NCBI GenBank assembly: GCA_024653385.1
Contig: JANLFZ010000116.1
Location: 480-14,274 of the forward strand
DNA length: 13,795 nt
Direction of reading: 5' to 3'
Source of the DNA: Thermoguttaceae bacterium
GTDB taxonomy: Bacteria; Planctomycetota; Planctomycetia; Pirellulales; Thermoguttaceae
Position 1 is the stretch's first letter. The number at the start of each line of letters is the position of its first letter. The position numbers and the translations under genes are program-made. Of the stretch, positions 6,648 through 13,795 are shown in pieces. The notes under the pieces are model-generated. The model had not been told where the DNA came from. It saw nothing but the letters and a program-made list of their open reading frames with translations, and made no database searches.

Positions 6648-7400
6648 TTACAACAGGCTCTCCAGCAGCAACCGCATCTTGCGCATCTCGGCGTTCTGGT
6701 CGACGTCGGGCAAGGGCGGCATGTCGATGCACAAGGCCCGGTTGTAATTGAACTTGCCGAGTTGGATCACCAGTTTGCCGTACTCGATCTGGCCCTGGCC
6801 CACGCGCACCTGGAGCTTCTCCTTCGTGCTGTCGCGGAGCCGGACATGGCACGTGTACTTCATCACCTGCTCATAGCTTGCGCCTTTGTGCGGGCCGCAA
6901 AGATAATGGCTGGGGTCGAGGGTCAACGCCAGGCCCTTGACGTTGTCGCACAAGACCACGGCCGTGTCGGGGTTTTCCGTCATGCGGCCGGCCTCGGTCA
7001 ACAAGCCCACCACCACCCCCTCGGTCGACGCAATGGCCGATAATCGCCGAAGACGCTCGATCTCGGCGTTGAACGGCGTGCCCACTTCGGACGCGCGAAC
7101 CGTGATGGTCACCACCTTGGTCGCCTTGGCCAGCTTGCAGCAAGCGGCGAATTGCCGGTAATACTCCTCTTCGGAGGGCGTCTCGATGTCCACGCTGAAG
7201 GCCGTGATCGTCATCCGATGCGTCTGGCGGCACAGGCGCAGCGCGCGTTCCGGGTCGGCCAGCACCTCCGACGGCTTCAAATGCCCACCCGACTCGTGAA
7301 TCGTGATCTCCACGTTGGTAAATTCGAGGTCAGCCAAACGCTGAAGGGCGTCGCCCAGCGGCAACTCGGGAAAGCATCGTGTCGAAGCGGCAACGAACAC
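6648..7400 (-). CDS. Sugar phosphate isomerase/epimerase-like TIM-barrel protein
   Basis: The protein has 250 residues and the alternating strand/helix pattern of the xylose-isomerase-like (AP endonuclease 2) TIM barrel. Candidate metal or substrate ligands at strand ends are Glu31 in NVEITIHE, Glu137 in GLLTEAG, Asp163 and His166 in LDPSHYL, His186 and Arg188 in HVRLRD, and Asp227 in CIDMPP. This arrangement is typical of the family, which interconverts sugars, sugar phosphates or inositol derivatives in the cytoplasm. The exact substrate is not evident. GTG 7400 is the start: AAAGGAG lies 6 nt upstream. There is no signal peptide. It is transcribed away from sppA, with a good candidate promoter at 7455-7484. 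DNA-repair endonuclease IV is unlikely because its long conserved motifs are not seen. Confidence 0.85.
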   Translation of the reverse strand: MFVAASTRCFPELPLGDALQRLADLEFTNVEITIHESGGHLKPSEVLADPERALRLCRQTHRMTITAFSVDIETPSEEEYYRQFAACCKLAKATKVVTITVRASEVGTPFNAEIERLRRLSAIASTEGVVVGLLTEAGRMTENPDTAVVLCDNVKGLALTLDPSHYLCGPHKGASYEQVMKYTCHVRLRDSTKEKLQVRVGQGQIEYGKLVIQLGKFNYNRALCIDMPPLPDVDQNAEMRKMRLLLESLL

Positions 7401-7454
7401 CCTCTACTCCTTTCGGGCCAACAGGTCTGGAACACGGCTCCTTGTCTGACTTAG

Positions 7455-7484
7455 ATTAGAGTGTCGATCTGGCGCGTTTGACAA
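7455..7484 (-). promoter_or_regulatory. Candidate sigma-70-type promoter for the isomerase-like gene
   Basis: On the minus strand TTGTCA (7484-7479) and TCTAAT (7460-7455) each match consensus at 5 of 6 positions with an 18-nt spacer. The start codon GTG 7400 would lie about 50 nt past the transcription start. This is the best promoter candidate in the window. Confidence 0.5.
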
Positions 7485-7505
7485 TCCATCCTAAGGGTAT
7501 CGGGC

Positions 7506-8594
7506 ATGGACCCCACTCAACACCCCCAAACCAACTATGGCGTACCGCCGTCTCTCCCATCGGGAACCGCCTCGTTCCCCCCGCCTCGACCGAAACGGCG
7601 AGTGTGGGCCACGCTTGCGGTCCTTCTGCTGCTCCTGATGCTGGGCGGTTCCTTGCTACTCAACCTTGCCTTGATCGGCACGGGTGCCTCGCTCGGAGGG
7701 GAGCCTCGAATCCAGGAGAGGCATTTCTCCCACGAACGACTCGCCGAGAACAAGGTCGCCATCCTCCATGTCGAAGGCACTCTTTTGGAGGGGCATGGAT
7801 ACGTCAAACGGCAGATCGATCAAGCACTGAAGGACGATGCCGTCAAGGCCGTGGTCGTGCGTATCGACTCGCCCGGTGGAACCGTCAGCGCCAGCGACTT
7901 CATCTACCATTACCTTCACAAGCTCGGCAAGGAAAAGAACATACCGATTGTGGTCAGCATGGGGGCGATCGCGGCCAGCGGCGGGTACTACGTTGCGATG
8001 GCCGTCGGCCCCACGCCGGATACCATCTTTGCCGAGCCCACCACATGGACGGGCTCGATTGGCGTCATCATTCCCCATTATGACGCCAGCGCGTTGCTCG
8101 CCGAATGGGGGGTCAAGCAAGACTCGATCGTCAGCCATCCGCTGAAGGGCATGGGCAGTTTTACCCGCGCCATGACCGACGAAGAACGCAAGATCCTGCA
8201 AGGTCTGGTCGACGAGAGTTTCGCCGAGTTCAAGAGCATCATCCGCGAGGGCCGCCCGAAGTTCCAGAAAGACCCCCAGGCCCTCGATCGACTCGCCACG
8301 GGCCAGGTCTACACCGCCCGGCAGGCGAAGGAAAACGGCCTCGTCGACCGGATCGGCTACTTGGAGGACGCGGTCGACCGGGCGATCCAACTGACCGGGC
8401 TGGGCGCGGACCAGGTCCACGTGGTCGAGTACAAGCGCGAGTTCTCGCTGGTCGATTTCCTGCTGGGCAGTCAGGCCCGAGGCCGAGCCTTCGATCCCGC
8501 GGCGCTGGTCGAGCTGGCGGTTCCCCGAGCCTATTACCTCTGGACGTGGTTGCCTCCCGCCATCACGAGCGCCGTTCCGCGCGGCCGAGAGTAA
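7506..8594 (+). CDS. sppA: Signal peptide peptidase SppA, short (36K) type
   Basis: The protein has 362 residues. SppA is a membrane-bound serine peptidase that degrades leftover signal peptides. The cytoplasmic N-terminus is Pro-rich and ends in the positive PRPKRR, followed by a single transmembrane helix (about 33-60). The peptidase S49 domain follows: VVVRIDSPGGTVSAS (116-130), SMGAIAASGGYYVAM (151-165) with nucleophile Ser158, TGSIGVI (182-188), and SHPLKGMGS (210-218) with general base Lys214. The Ser-Lys spacing of 56 is close to that of Bacillus SppA. The long E. coli form with two repeats is excluded by length. ATG 7506 has AAGGGT (7493-7498) 7 nt upstream. The zinc alcohol dehydrogenase gene follows after 2 nt, so the two are probably cotranscribed and perhaps translationally coupled, though their functions are not obviously linked. 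Confidence 0.95.
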   Translation: MDPTQHPQTNYGVPPSLPSGTASFPPPRPKRRVWATLAVLLLLLMLGGSLLLNLALIGTGASLGGEPRIQERHFSHERLAENKVAILHVEGTLLEGHGYVKRQIDQALKDDAVKAVVVRIDSPGGTVSASDFIYHYLHKLGKEKNIPIVVSMGAIAASGGYYVAMAVGPTPDTIFAEPTTWTGSIGVIIPHYDASALLAEWGVKQDSIVSHPLKGMGSFTRAMTDEERKILQGLVDESFAEFKSIIREGRPKFQKDPQALDRLATGQVYTARQAKENGLVDRIGYLEDAVDRAIQLTGLGADQVHVVEYKREFSLVDFLLGSQARGRAFDPAALVELAVPRAYYLWTWLPPAITSAVPRGRE

Positions 8595-8596
8595 CG

Positions 8597-9601
8597 ATGA
8601 AAGCCATGCTTTTGCGGCAGATCGCGCCGATCGACTCGTCGCCGTTGGCGTTCGCGGAGGTGCCGTCGCCCGAGCCCGGCCCGGGCGAGGTGCGGATCGC
8701 GGTTTCCTGCTGTGCGATCTGCCGAACCGACCTTCATGTGATCGAAGGCGATCTGCCCCAGCCGAATCTGCCGCTGGTTCCCGGCCACCAGATTGTCGGC
8801 CGCGTGGATGCCTTGGGCCCGGGGTGTGCGCGGCTGCGGGTCGGGCAGCGCATCGGCGTGGCGTGGTTGCGGGGCACGTGCGGGCAGTGTCCCGATTGCG
8901 CGGCCGGCCGAGAGAACCTCTGCGAGTCGGCCCGGTTCACCGGCTACCATGCCGATGGCGGCTATGCCGAGCAGGCCGTGGTGGCCGAGGAGTTCGCCTA
9001 TCCGATCCCCGACGCTTTCTCCGACGTCGAAGCCGCTCCACTGTTGTGCGCGGGCATCATCGGATACCGCGCCCTTCGCCGGAGCCGGCTTCCCCCGGGC
9101 GGCAAACTGGCCTTGTACGGATTCGGGTCGTCGGCGCACGTGGTCATCCAGCTCGCGCTGGCGCGGGGATGCGAGGTGTTCGTCGTCACTCGGGGCGAAC
9201 GGCATCGTCGGTTGGCGCGCGCCATGGGCGCGGCCTGGGTGGGCGAGCGCGCGGCCGACATGCCCGACAAGGTCCATAGCGCCATCATCTTCGCTCCGGC
9301 CGGCGAGTTGGTCCCGCCCGCGATGGAAATGCTGCGCCAAGGCGGGACCCTGGCCTTGGCGGGCATCCACATGACGCCCATCCCCGCCATGGACTACCAG
9401 CGCACGCTGTTCTACGAACGCGATCTCCGCTCGGTGACGTGCAACACGCGGGACGATGGCCGAGAGCTGTTGGCCGAGGCCGCCGCCATCCCGATCCGGC
9501 CGCATACCACCTTGTATCCCCTGGCCGACGCGAACCGCGCGCTTCGGGATCTCAAGCACGACCGCATCGCCGGCACGGGCGTCTTGGTGCTGGATTCGTA
9601 A
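8597..9601 (+). CDS. Zinc-dependent alcohol dehydrogenase, CAD2/AdhA-like
   Basis: The protein has 334 residues, the normal size for medium-chain zinc dehydrogenases, which oxidise alcohols or reduce aldehydes with NAD(P)H in the cytoplasm. Catalytic zinc ligands are likely Cys42 in ICRTDLH, His64 in VPGHQIVG and Cys151 in LLCAGIIGYRAL. The structural zinc site is the four-Cys lobe CGQCPDCAAGRENLC (Cys95, 98, 101, 109). The Rossmann nucleotide motif is LYGFGSSA (173-180). The next strand ends VVTRGERHR (196-204); its arginines in place of an acidic residue could favour NADP(H), which is inference. The C-terminus ends GTGVLVL, as usual for this subfamily. ATG 8597 is 2 nt after the sppA stop, with GAGAG inside the sppA end as a modest ribosome site. 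Substrate cannot be named. Confidence 0.93.
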   Translation: MKAMLLRQIAPIDSSPLAFAEVPSPEPGPGEVRIAVSCCAICRTDLHVIEGDLPQPNLPLVPGHQIVGRVDALGPGCARLRVGQRIGVAWLRGTCGQCPDCAAGRENLCESARFTGYHADGGYAEQAVVAEEFAYPIPDAFSDVEAAPLLCAGIIGYRALRRSRLPPGGKLALYGFGSSAHVVIQLALARGCEVFVVTRGERHRRLARAMGAAWVGERAADMPDKVHSAIIFAPAGELVPPAMEMLRQGGTLALAGIHMTPIPAMDYQRTLFYERDLRSVTCNTRDDGRELLAEAAAIPIRPHTTLYPLADANRALRDLKHDRIAGTGVLVLDS

Positions 9602-9657
9602 GACCCGAGGCGCGGTCCTCACGGCAAGGTCGCCAAGCCGGGCGCCGCCTCGCCCCC

Positions 9658-9685
9658 TTGTTCGCCAAACGGTTTGCGATATGAT
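9658..9685 (+). promoter_or_regulatory. Candidate promoter with internal palindrome for the CoADR-rhodanese gene
   Basis: TTGTTC (9658-9663) and TATGAT (9680-9685) are spaced by 16 nt, the -10 matching at 5 of 6 positions. ATG 9724 is about 32 nt past the expected transcription start. The spacer holds CAAAC-G-GTTTG (9666-9676), with flanking CG on both sides; the core AAACGGTTT looks like a LacI-family operator. A repressor bound there would block polymerase. Confidence 0.4.
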
Positions 9686-9723
9686 TCTCCGGCGTGGGAG
9701 CGCCCTTACAAAGGGATACACAC

Positions 9724-11409
9724 ATGGCACCGAAGCGGATCGCGATCGTGGGGGGCGTGGCGGGTGGCGCGGCGTGCGCGGCGCGCCTTCGGCGGCTCGA
9801 CGAGCACGCCGAAATCTACATGTACGAGCGCAGCGCCGAGATCTCGTTCGCCAATTGCGGCCTGCCGTACTACCTGGGCGGCGTGATCGCCGAGCGGCAG
9901 CGCCTCCTGGTGGCCACGCCCGAGCGGTTCCGCGACTGGTTCCACGTCGAAGTCCGGACGCGCCACGAGGTGCAACGGATCGACCGGCGCGCCCGGACGA
10001 TCGAGATCCGGAATCTGGTCACGGGCACGGCCTCGATCGAGCGGTACGACGCGCTGGTCCTCTCCCCCGGCGCGCAGCCCATCCGGCCCAACCTGCCGGG
10101 CATCGACCTGCCCGGCATCTTCACGCTCCGCAACCTCGACGACATGGACCGGATCGAGGCGTGGATCGAGCAGCGGCGGCCGGGGCGCGCCGTCATTGTC
10201 GGGGCAGGTTACATCGGGCTGGAGATGGCCGAGAACCTCGCGCGGCGCGGCTTGGAGGTGGCCATGCTCGAAAAGGCGCCCCAAGCCATGCTCTCGATGG
10301 ACCCCGAAATGGTCGCCCCGGTCTATGCCGAGTTGCGCCGCCACGGGGTGGACCTGCGCCTGGGCAACGGTGTGGCCGCCTTCGAGGCCGCCCCTGAGGA
10401 CCGGCTCACGGTGGTCGCCGAGGGCGGCGAACGGCTCACGGCGGGCGTGGTGATCCTGGCCCTGGGCGTGCGGCCCGACGTGCGATTGGCCCGCGATGCC
10501 GGCCTCGAGATCGGGGCCGCCGGCGGCATCCGCGTCGACGACCAGATGCGGACCAGCGATCCGGCCATCTGGGCCGTCGGCGACGCGGTCGAAACCCGGG
10601 ACGTGGTCACGGGCCAATGGACCGTCGTTCCGTTGGCCGGGCCCGCGGCCCGCCAAGCCCGCGTGGCCGCCGACGCCATCTGCGGTCGCGACACGAAGTA
10701 CCGCGGCACCCAAGGCACCGCGGTCGTCGGCGTCTTCGGCCTCACCCTCGCGCTGACCGGCGCCAGCGAGAAGACCCTCCGTGCCCGTGCGATTCCCTAC
10801 GAGAAAAGCTACACGCACTCGCCTCACCACGCCGGGTATTATCCCGGCGCCGAGATGATCGGCCTGAAGCTCCTGTTCTCGCCCGATAGCGGCCGGATCC
10901 TCGGGGCGCAGGCCGTGGGCCGCTCGGGCGTCGAGCGCCGGATCGACGTCCTGGCCGCGCTTCTCCAGAAGGGCGGCACCGTCTACGACCTGGAAGAGGC
11001 CGAACTGTGCTACGCCCCGCAATACGGCAGCGCGAAGGACTCGGTCAACATCGCCGGCTTCGTGGCCGGCAACATCCTCCGCGGCGACGTGGCGCTGGCC
11101 CACTGGGACCAGTGGCACCAGCGCCGCCAGCGGCAAGAACCGCCCCTGGTGATCGACGTCCGCACCGCCGGCGAGGCGGCCGCCGGCGCCGTGCCCGGTG
11201 CGGTGAACATCCCCTTGGGCGAACTTCGCGCACGACTCGGCGAGCTTCCGCGCGACCGCGAACTCTGGGTCCATTGCGGCGTGGGCCAGCGCTCCTACTA
11301 CGCCAGCCGGATTCTGCGCCAGCATGGGTTTTCCGTCCGGAACCTCTCGGGCGGAATGCGCACCTTCCAACTCCTGCCCGCGCCCCAGGACGGCCCGAAC
11401 GCTTCGTAA
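9724..11409 (+). CDS. CoA-disulfide reductase / rhodanese fusion (CoADR-RHD, polysulfide reductase-like)
   Basis: The protein has 561 residues. Such fusions reduce CoA disulfide or persulfide/polysulfide with NAD(P)H; the rhodanese part handles sulfane sulfur. The first FAD motif is IVGGVAGGAACAARLRR (8-24). The redox Cys45 stands in SFANCGLPYYLGG (41-53), the single-cysteine site of CoADR rather than the CxxC of disulfide reductases. GAGYIG (160-165) is the NAD(P)H motif, and WAVGDAVE (283-290) the second FAD contact. The C-terminal dimer domain ends YAPQYGSAKDSVN. The rhodanese domain (about 465-550) has VIDVRTAGE and the loop CGVGQRS with Cys518. ATG 9724 has AAGGGA (9711-9716) 7 nt upstream; GTG 9694 would add 10 residues without a ribosome site. 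It has its own candidate promoter. A role in sulfur or thiol redox balance is likely; whether CoA or polysulfide is the main substrate is open. Confidence 0.95.
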   Translation: MAPKRIAIVGGVAGGAACAARLRRLDEHAEIYMYERSAEISFANCGLPYYLGGVIAERQRLLVATPERFRDWFHVEVRTRHEVQRIDRRARTIEIRNLVTGTASIERYDALVLSPGAQPIRPNLPGIDLPGIFTLRNLDDMDRIEAWIEQRRPGRAVIVGAGYIGLEMAENLARRGLEVAMLEKAPQAMLSMDPEMVAPVYAELRRHGVDLRLGNGVAAFEAAPEDRLTVVAEGGERLTAGVVILALGVRPDVRLARDAGLEIGAAGGIRVDDQMRTSDPAIWAVGDAVETRDVVTGQWTVVPLAGPAARQARVAADAICGRDTKYRGTQGTAVVGVFGLTLALTGASEKTLRARAIPYEKSYTHSPHHAGYYPGAEMIGLKLLFSPDSGRILGAQAVGRSGVERRIDVLAALLQKGGTVYDLEEAELCYAPQYGSAKDSVNIAGFVAGNILRGDVALAHWDQWHQRRQRQEPPLVIDVRTAGEAAAGAVPGAVNIPLGELRARLGELPRDRELWVHCGVGQRSYYASRILRQHGFSVRNLSGGMRTFQLLPAPQDGPNAS

Positions 11410-11640
11410 CGGCCGGCCGCGAGACCATGCCCCCGCGCCGACGGCGAACAACACGCCGAGTTTTCCCCCTGCCGATTAGGCGCGGGCGGCCATGACTTCC
11501 GCCGGGTCGGCCGGGGGGGCTTCCCAAGGGGGCCCGACATGAGGTACATTATGGCACGCATGTTCACTAAGGGGCGTGGTTGACCCGCGTGCGGTCGCTT
11601 AGGCCCTGACAGCGAAACGCCGTTGAGGAGGCGGGGCGCG
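11410..11640. other. Intergenic spacer before the AddB-like gene
   Basis: No supported coding region lies here. A short possible terminator is at 11442-11464. TTGACC at 11580-11585 resembles a -35, but no suitable -10 follows at 16-18 nt. The SD of the next gene, GAGGAGG, lies at 11625-11631. Confidence 0.5.
11442..11464 (+). terminator. Possible intrinsic terminator after CoADR-rhodanese
   Basis: CGGCG (11442-11446) pairs with CGCCG (11454-11458) over a 7-nt loop, followed by AGTTTT. The stem is short and the T-run only four, but the place, 32 nt past the stop codon, is right. Confidence 0.35.
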
Positions 11641-13795
11641 ATGGCCCTCAAACGGATCTTCCTGGGATGGAATCGGCCCGGGCTGGCGCGCGTGGCCGAG
11701 TACCTGATCGAGCAATGGGCCAAGCCGGGGGCGTTGGACCTGTCGGGCGTCACGGTGGTCGTGCCGGGGGGGCGGGCCGGCCGGCGCCTGCTCGAGATCC
11801 TCGTCGACTACGCCGACCAGCGCGGCACGGCCCTGTCGCCGCCGGAGATCGTCACGCTGGGCCGGTTGCCGGAGCTGCTCTACGTCCCCAAGCGCCCGTT
11901 CGCCGACGAGCTGACGCAGCAACTGGCGTGGATCGCGGCGTTGCGCCGGTGCGAGCCGAAAGAAGTCGAACCGTTCCTTCCCGCCATGCCGGCGACCGGC
12001 GACTTGCCCGCCTGGCTGGCCCTGGCCGAGATGCTTGCCCGGGTCCATCGCGAGTTGGCCGCCGACGGGCTGGGTTTTCTCGATGTGGAAGCGCAAGGGC
12101 GCCGCGTGTCGGGGTTTTGCGAGTCGCCGCGGTGGCGGGCACTGGCCGCGGTCCAGCGGCGGTACTTGGAGACGCTCGACAGCCTGGGCTTGTGGGACGT
12201 CCAGACCGCGCGCCTGGTCGCCGTTCGCCAGCGCGAGTGCCAAACCCGATCCGACGTCGTCCTGGCCGGCACCGTCGATCTGAACCGCGTCCAGCGGCAA
12301 CTGCTCGACCAGATCGCCGCGCGGACCACGGCCCTCGTCCTGGCCCCCGCCGACTTGTCCGATCGGTTCGATGGGTACGGGTGCCTTCGGCCGGCAGCGT
12401 GGCAAGAGGCGCCGATCGGCATCGACGACGAGCAGATCGAATGGGTCGCCGGTCCCGCCGAGCAGGCCGCGGCCGCCGTGCGGACGATCGCGGGCTATGG
12501 GGGCCGCTACGCCGGCGACGAGATCACCGTCGGCGTGCCCGATCCCGAGGTCGTCCCCTTTCTCGAACAGTACTTGCGACAATGCGGCGTGGCGACGCAC
12601 AGCGCGGCCGGGCGCCCGATCGGCCGCACCGCGCCGTGCGCCCTGCTGGCCGCTGCCGCCGAACACCTGGCAAGCCGGCGGTTTGCCACGCTGGCGGCCC
12701 TGGTACGGCATCCGGATCTCCAGGACCGGCTGGCGGCCCAAGGCGTCGAGGGCGATTACCTCAGCGAGTTGGACGCCTATGCCGGGCAACACATGCCCTA
12801 CACGGTCGACGGCCCGTGGCTGGGGCCGCCCGAGGAGCGCCGCACGATCGAGCAAGTACACCGGGCCGTCGAGGACTTGTTGGCGGGCTTGCGGGGCAGC
12901 CCCCGCCCGTTGCCAGCCTGGGGGCAGCCGATCCTCGACCTGTTGACCGCGGTGTTCGGCGCCCGGCCGCTTTGCGCCACGGCCGAACCCGACCGGACCG
13001 TGCTGTCGGCGTGCGAACGCATCCGCAGCGCGGTATTGGACCTGCGGGAACTTCCGGCCGAGTTGGCGCCGAGCGTGTCCGGGGCCGAGGCCGTGCGCCT
13101 GGTGCTCGGGCAGGTCGAGGGCGAGTCGATTCCCGGCATCGCCGAGCGCGGGGCGATCGAGCTGTTGGGTTGGCTGGAACTGCCCTTGGACGATGCCCCG
13201 GCCCTGGTGGTGACGGGCTTCAACGAGGGCATCGTCCCTTCGGCCGTGCGCGCCGATTTGTTCCTTCCGAACCAGTTGCGCACGGAACTCGACCTGGACG
13301 ACAGCGACCGCCGCTACGCCCGCGATGCCTATGCCTTAAGCGTCTTGGCGGCCTCGCGCGAGCGTTTGAAGCTGATTGGAGGCCGGCGGTCGGCGGCGGG
13401 CGACCCGCTGGCGCCCAGCCGGCTGTTGCTGGCCTGCGATGCGGAAAGGGCGGCTCGGCGCACGGTGCGGTTGTTTTCGGCCGCCGAAGCGCCCGCGCCG
13501 GCGGCCCCCTTGCCCGGCGCGCCCTTGCCGGGGCGCGCGCGTTCGGCGTTCGACGTTCCGCGGCCCCAGAAGCTGGCCGAGCCGGTCACGTCGATGCGGG
13601 TGACCGAGTTCCGCGACTACCTGGCCTGCCCGTACCGTTATTATTTGCGCCACCGGCTGGGGCTCGGGGCGCTGGACGACTCGGCCGAGGAACTCGACGG
13701 CGGGTCCTTCGGGGCGCTGGCGCACGAGGTGCTCCGAGCGTTTGGCGAAAGCAAGGTGGCCCTCTCGACGGACCCCGACGAGATCTTCGCCTACT
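11641..13795 (+). CDS. AddB-like PD-(D/E)XK nuclease / inactivated helicase protein, C-terminus beyond window
   Basis: 718 codons are open to the right edge; AddB/RexB proteins are usually about 1000 or more. Such proteins pair with AddA to resect double-strand DNA breaks. The N-terminus VTVVVPGGRAGRRLLEIL (37-54) fits the helicase-like domain in AddB relatives that lack a working Walker A loop. VTGFNEGIVPSAVRADLFLP (523-542) matches the helicase-core motif (GxNEGxxP) of this group. TEFRDYLACPYRYYLRHRLGL (655-675) is the start of the RecB-type nuclease, where Cys663 may be the first iron-sulfur cluster ligand. GSFGALAHEVL (688-698) carries the nuclease-motif His695. The catalytic Asp/Glu-Lys residues and remaining Cys ligands would be past the window. 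ATG 11641 has GAGGAGG 9 nt upstream. An addA-like UvrD helicase gene is expected downstream. Cas4 is excluded by size and the helicase-like region. Confidence 0.88.
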   Translation, partial: MALKRIFLGWNRPGLARVAEYLIEQWAKPGALDLSGVTVVVPGGRAGRRLLEILVDYADQRGTALSPPEIVTLGRLPELLYVPKRPFADELTQQLAWIAALRRCEPKEVEPFLPAMPATGDLPAWLALAEMLARVHRELAADGLGFLDVEAQGRRVSGFCESPRWRALAAVQRRYLETLDSLGLWDVQTARLVAVRQRECQTRSDVVLAGTVDLNRVQRQLLDQIAARTTALVLAPADLSDRFDGYGCLRPAAWQEAPIGIDDEQIEWVAGPAEQAAAAVRTIAGYGGRYAGDEITVGVPDPEVVPFLEQYLRQCGVATHSAAGRPIGRTAPCALLAAAAEHLASRRFATLAALVRHPDLQDRLAAQGVEGDYLSELDAYAGQHMPYTVDGPWLGPPEERRTIEQVHRAVEDLLAGLRGSPRPLPAWGQPILDLLTAVFGARPLCATAEPDRTVLSACERIRSAVLDLRELPAELAPSVSGAEAVRLVLGQVEGESIPGIAERGAIELLGWLELPLDDAPALVVTGFNEGIVPSAVRADLFLPNQLRTELDLDDSDRRYARDAYALSVLAASRERLKLIGGRRSAAGDPLAPSRLLLACDAERAARRTVRLFSAAEAPAPAAPLPGAPLPGRARSAFDVPRPQKLAEPVTSMRVTEFRDYLACPYRYYLRHRLGLGALDDSAEELDGGSFGALAHEVLRAFGESKVALSTDPDEIFAY

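Noticed and set aside
7478..7483. Perfect TTGACA as a plus-strand -35 for sppA
   Set aside because: The position for a -10 at 16-18 nt spacing falls on the start codon region (CGGGCA), with no match. The same bases serve better as the minus-strand TTGTCA promoter.
8105..8596. Extension of the alcohol dehydrogenase frame upstream to 8105 as a 498-residue protein
   Set aside because: The added part lies over the sppA coding region in a different frame and is non-protein-like; the family N-terminus begins at ATG 8597.
9706..11454. 582-codon open frame antisense to CoADR-rhodanese
   Set aside because: It is a typical GC-rich antisense frame with His/Asp/Gly bias and no motifs; the plus-strand gene explains the region fully.
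11599..12861. 420-codon open frame antisense to the AddB-like gene
   Set aside because: It has no recognisable motif or good start, and the codon pattern follows from the opposite coding strand.

Overview
The window is a GC-rich bacterial chromosome segment with nine protein-coding loci and no RNA genes, IS elements or CRISPR arrays that I can see. The most likely source is a planctomycete, probably near Pirellulales. This is an inference from the protein style: an exported GT39-type membrane enzyme with a typical planctomycete C-terminal pattern, a lone LolA-like or unassigned exported protein, short GC-rich dispersed palindromes, and many TTG/GTG starts. It is not a phylogenetic result.

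Left part (1-4741, all minus strand): an envelope-polysaccharide or glycan cluster. In order of transcription it holds a GT4 glycosyltransferase (4741-3593), an exported or membrane-anchored protein of unknown function (3276-2008), and a very long open frame (1914 to beyond 1). That last frame joins a DPM1-type GT2 glycosyltransferase to a GT39/PMT-like multi-spanning glycosyltransferase without any stop codon between them. Two near-identical 82-bp double-hairpin repeats lie here. One is intergenic, just past the GT4 gene. The other is inside the N-terminal coding part of the unknown protein.

Middle (4846-7400): queA, for the tRNA queuosine pathway, diverges from the GT4 gene. It appears broken by a deletion equivalent to 23 nt, which removes a conserved motif and shifts the frame. 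A NUDIX-family hydrolase follows, starting at TTG. A minus-strand sugar phosphate isomerase/epimerase-like TIM-barrel gene converges on it.

Right part (7506-13795, all plus strand): sppA (signal peptide peptidase) and a CAD2-like zinc alcohol dehydrogenase 2 nt apart, then a CoA-disulfide reductase/rhodanese fusion behind its own candidate promoter and operator, then the N-terminal 718 codons of an AddB-like PD-(D/E)XK nuclease that runs off the window.

The window does not show a clear new multi-gene defence or mobile system. The most unusual items are the GT2-GT39 fusion (polyprenyl-phosphate-sugar synthesis and use in one chain, by inference), the repeat embedded in a coding region, and the damaged queA.
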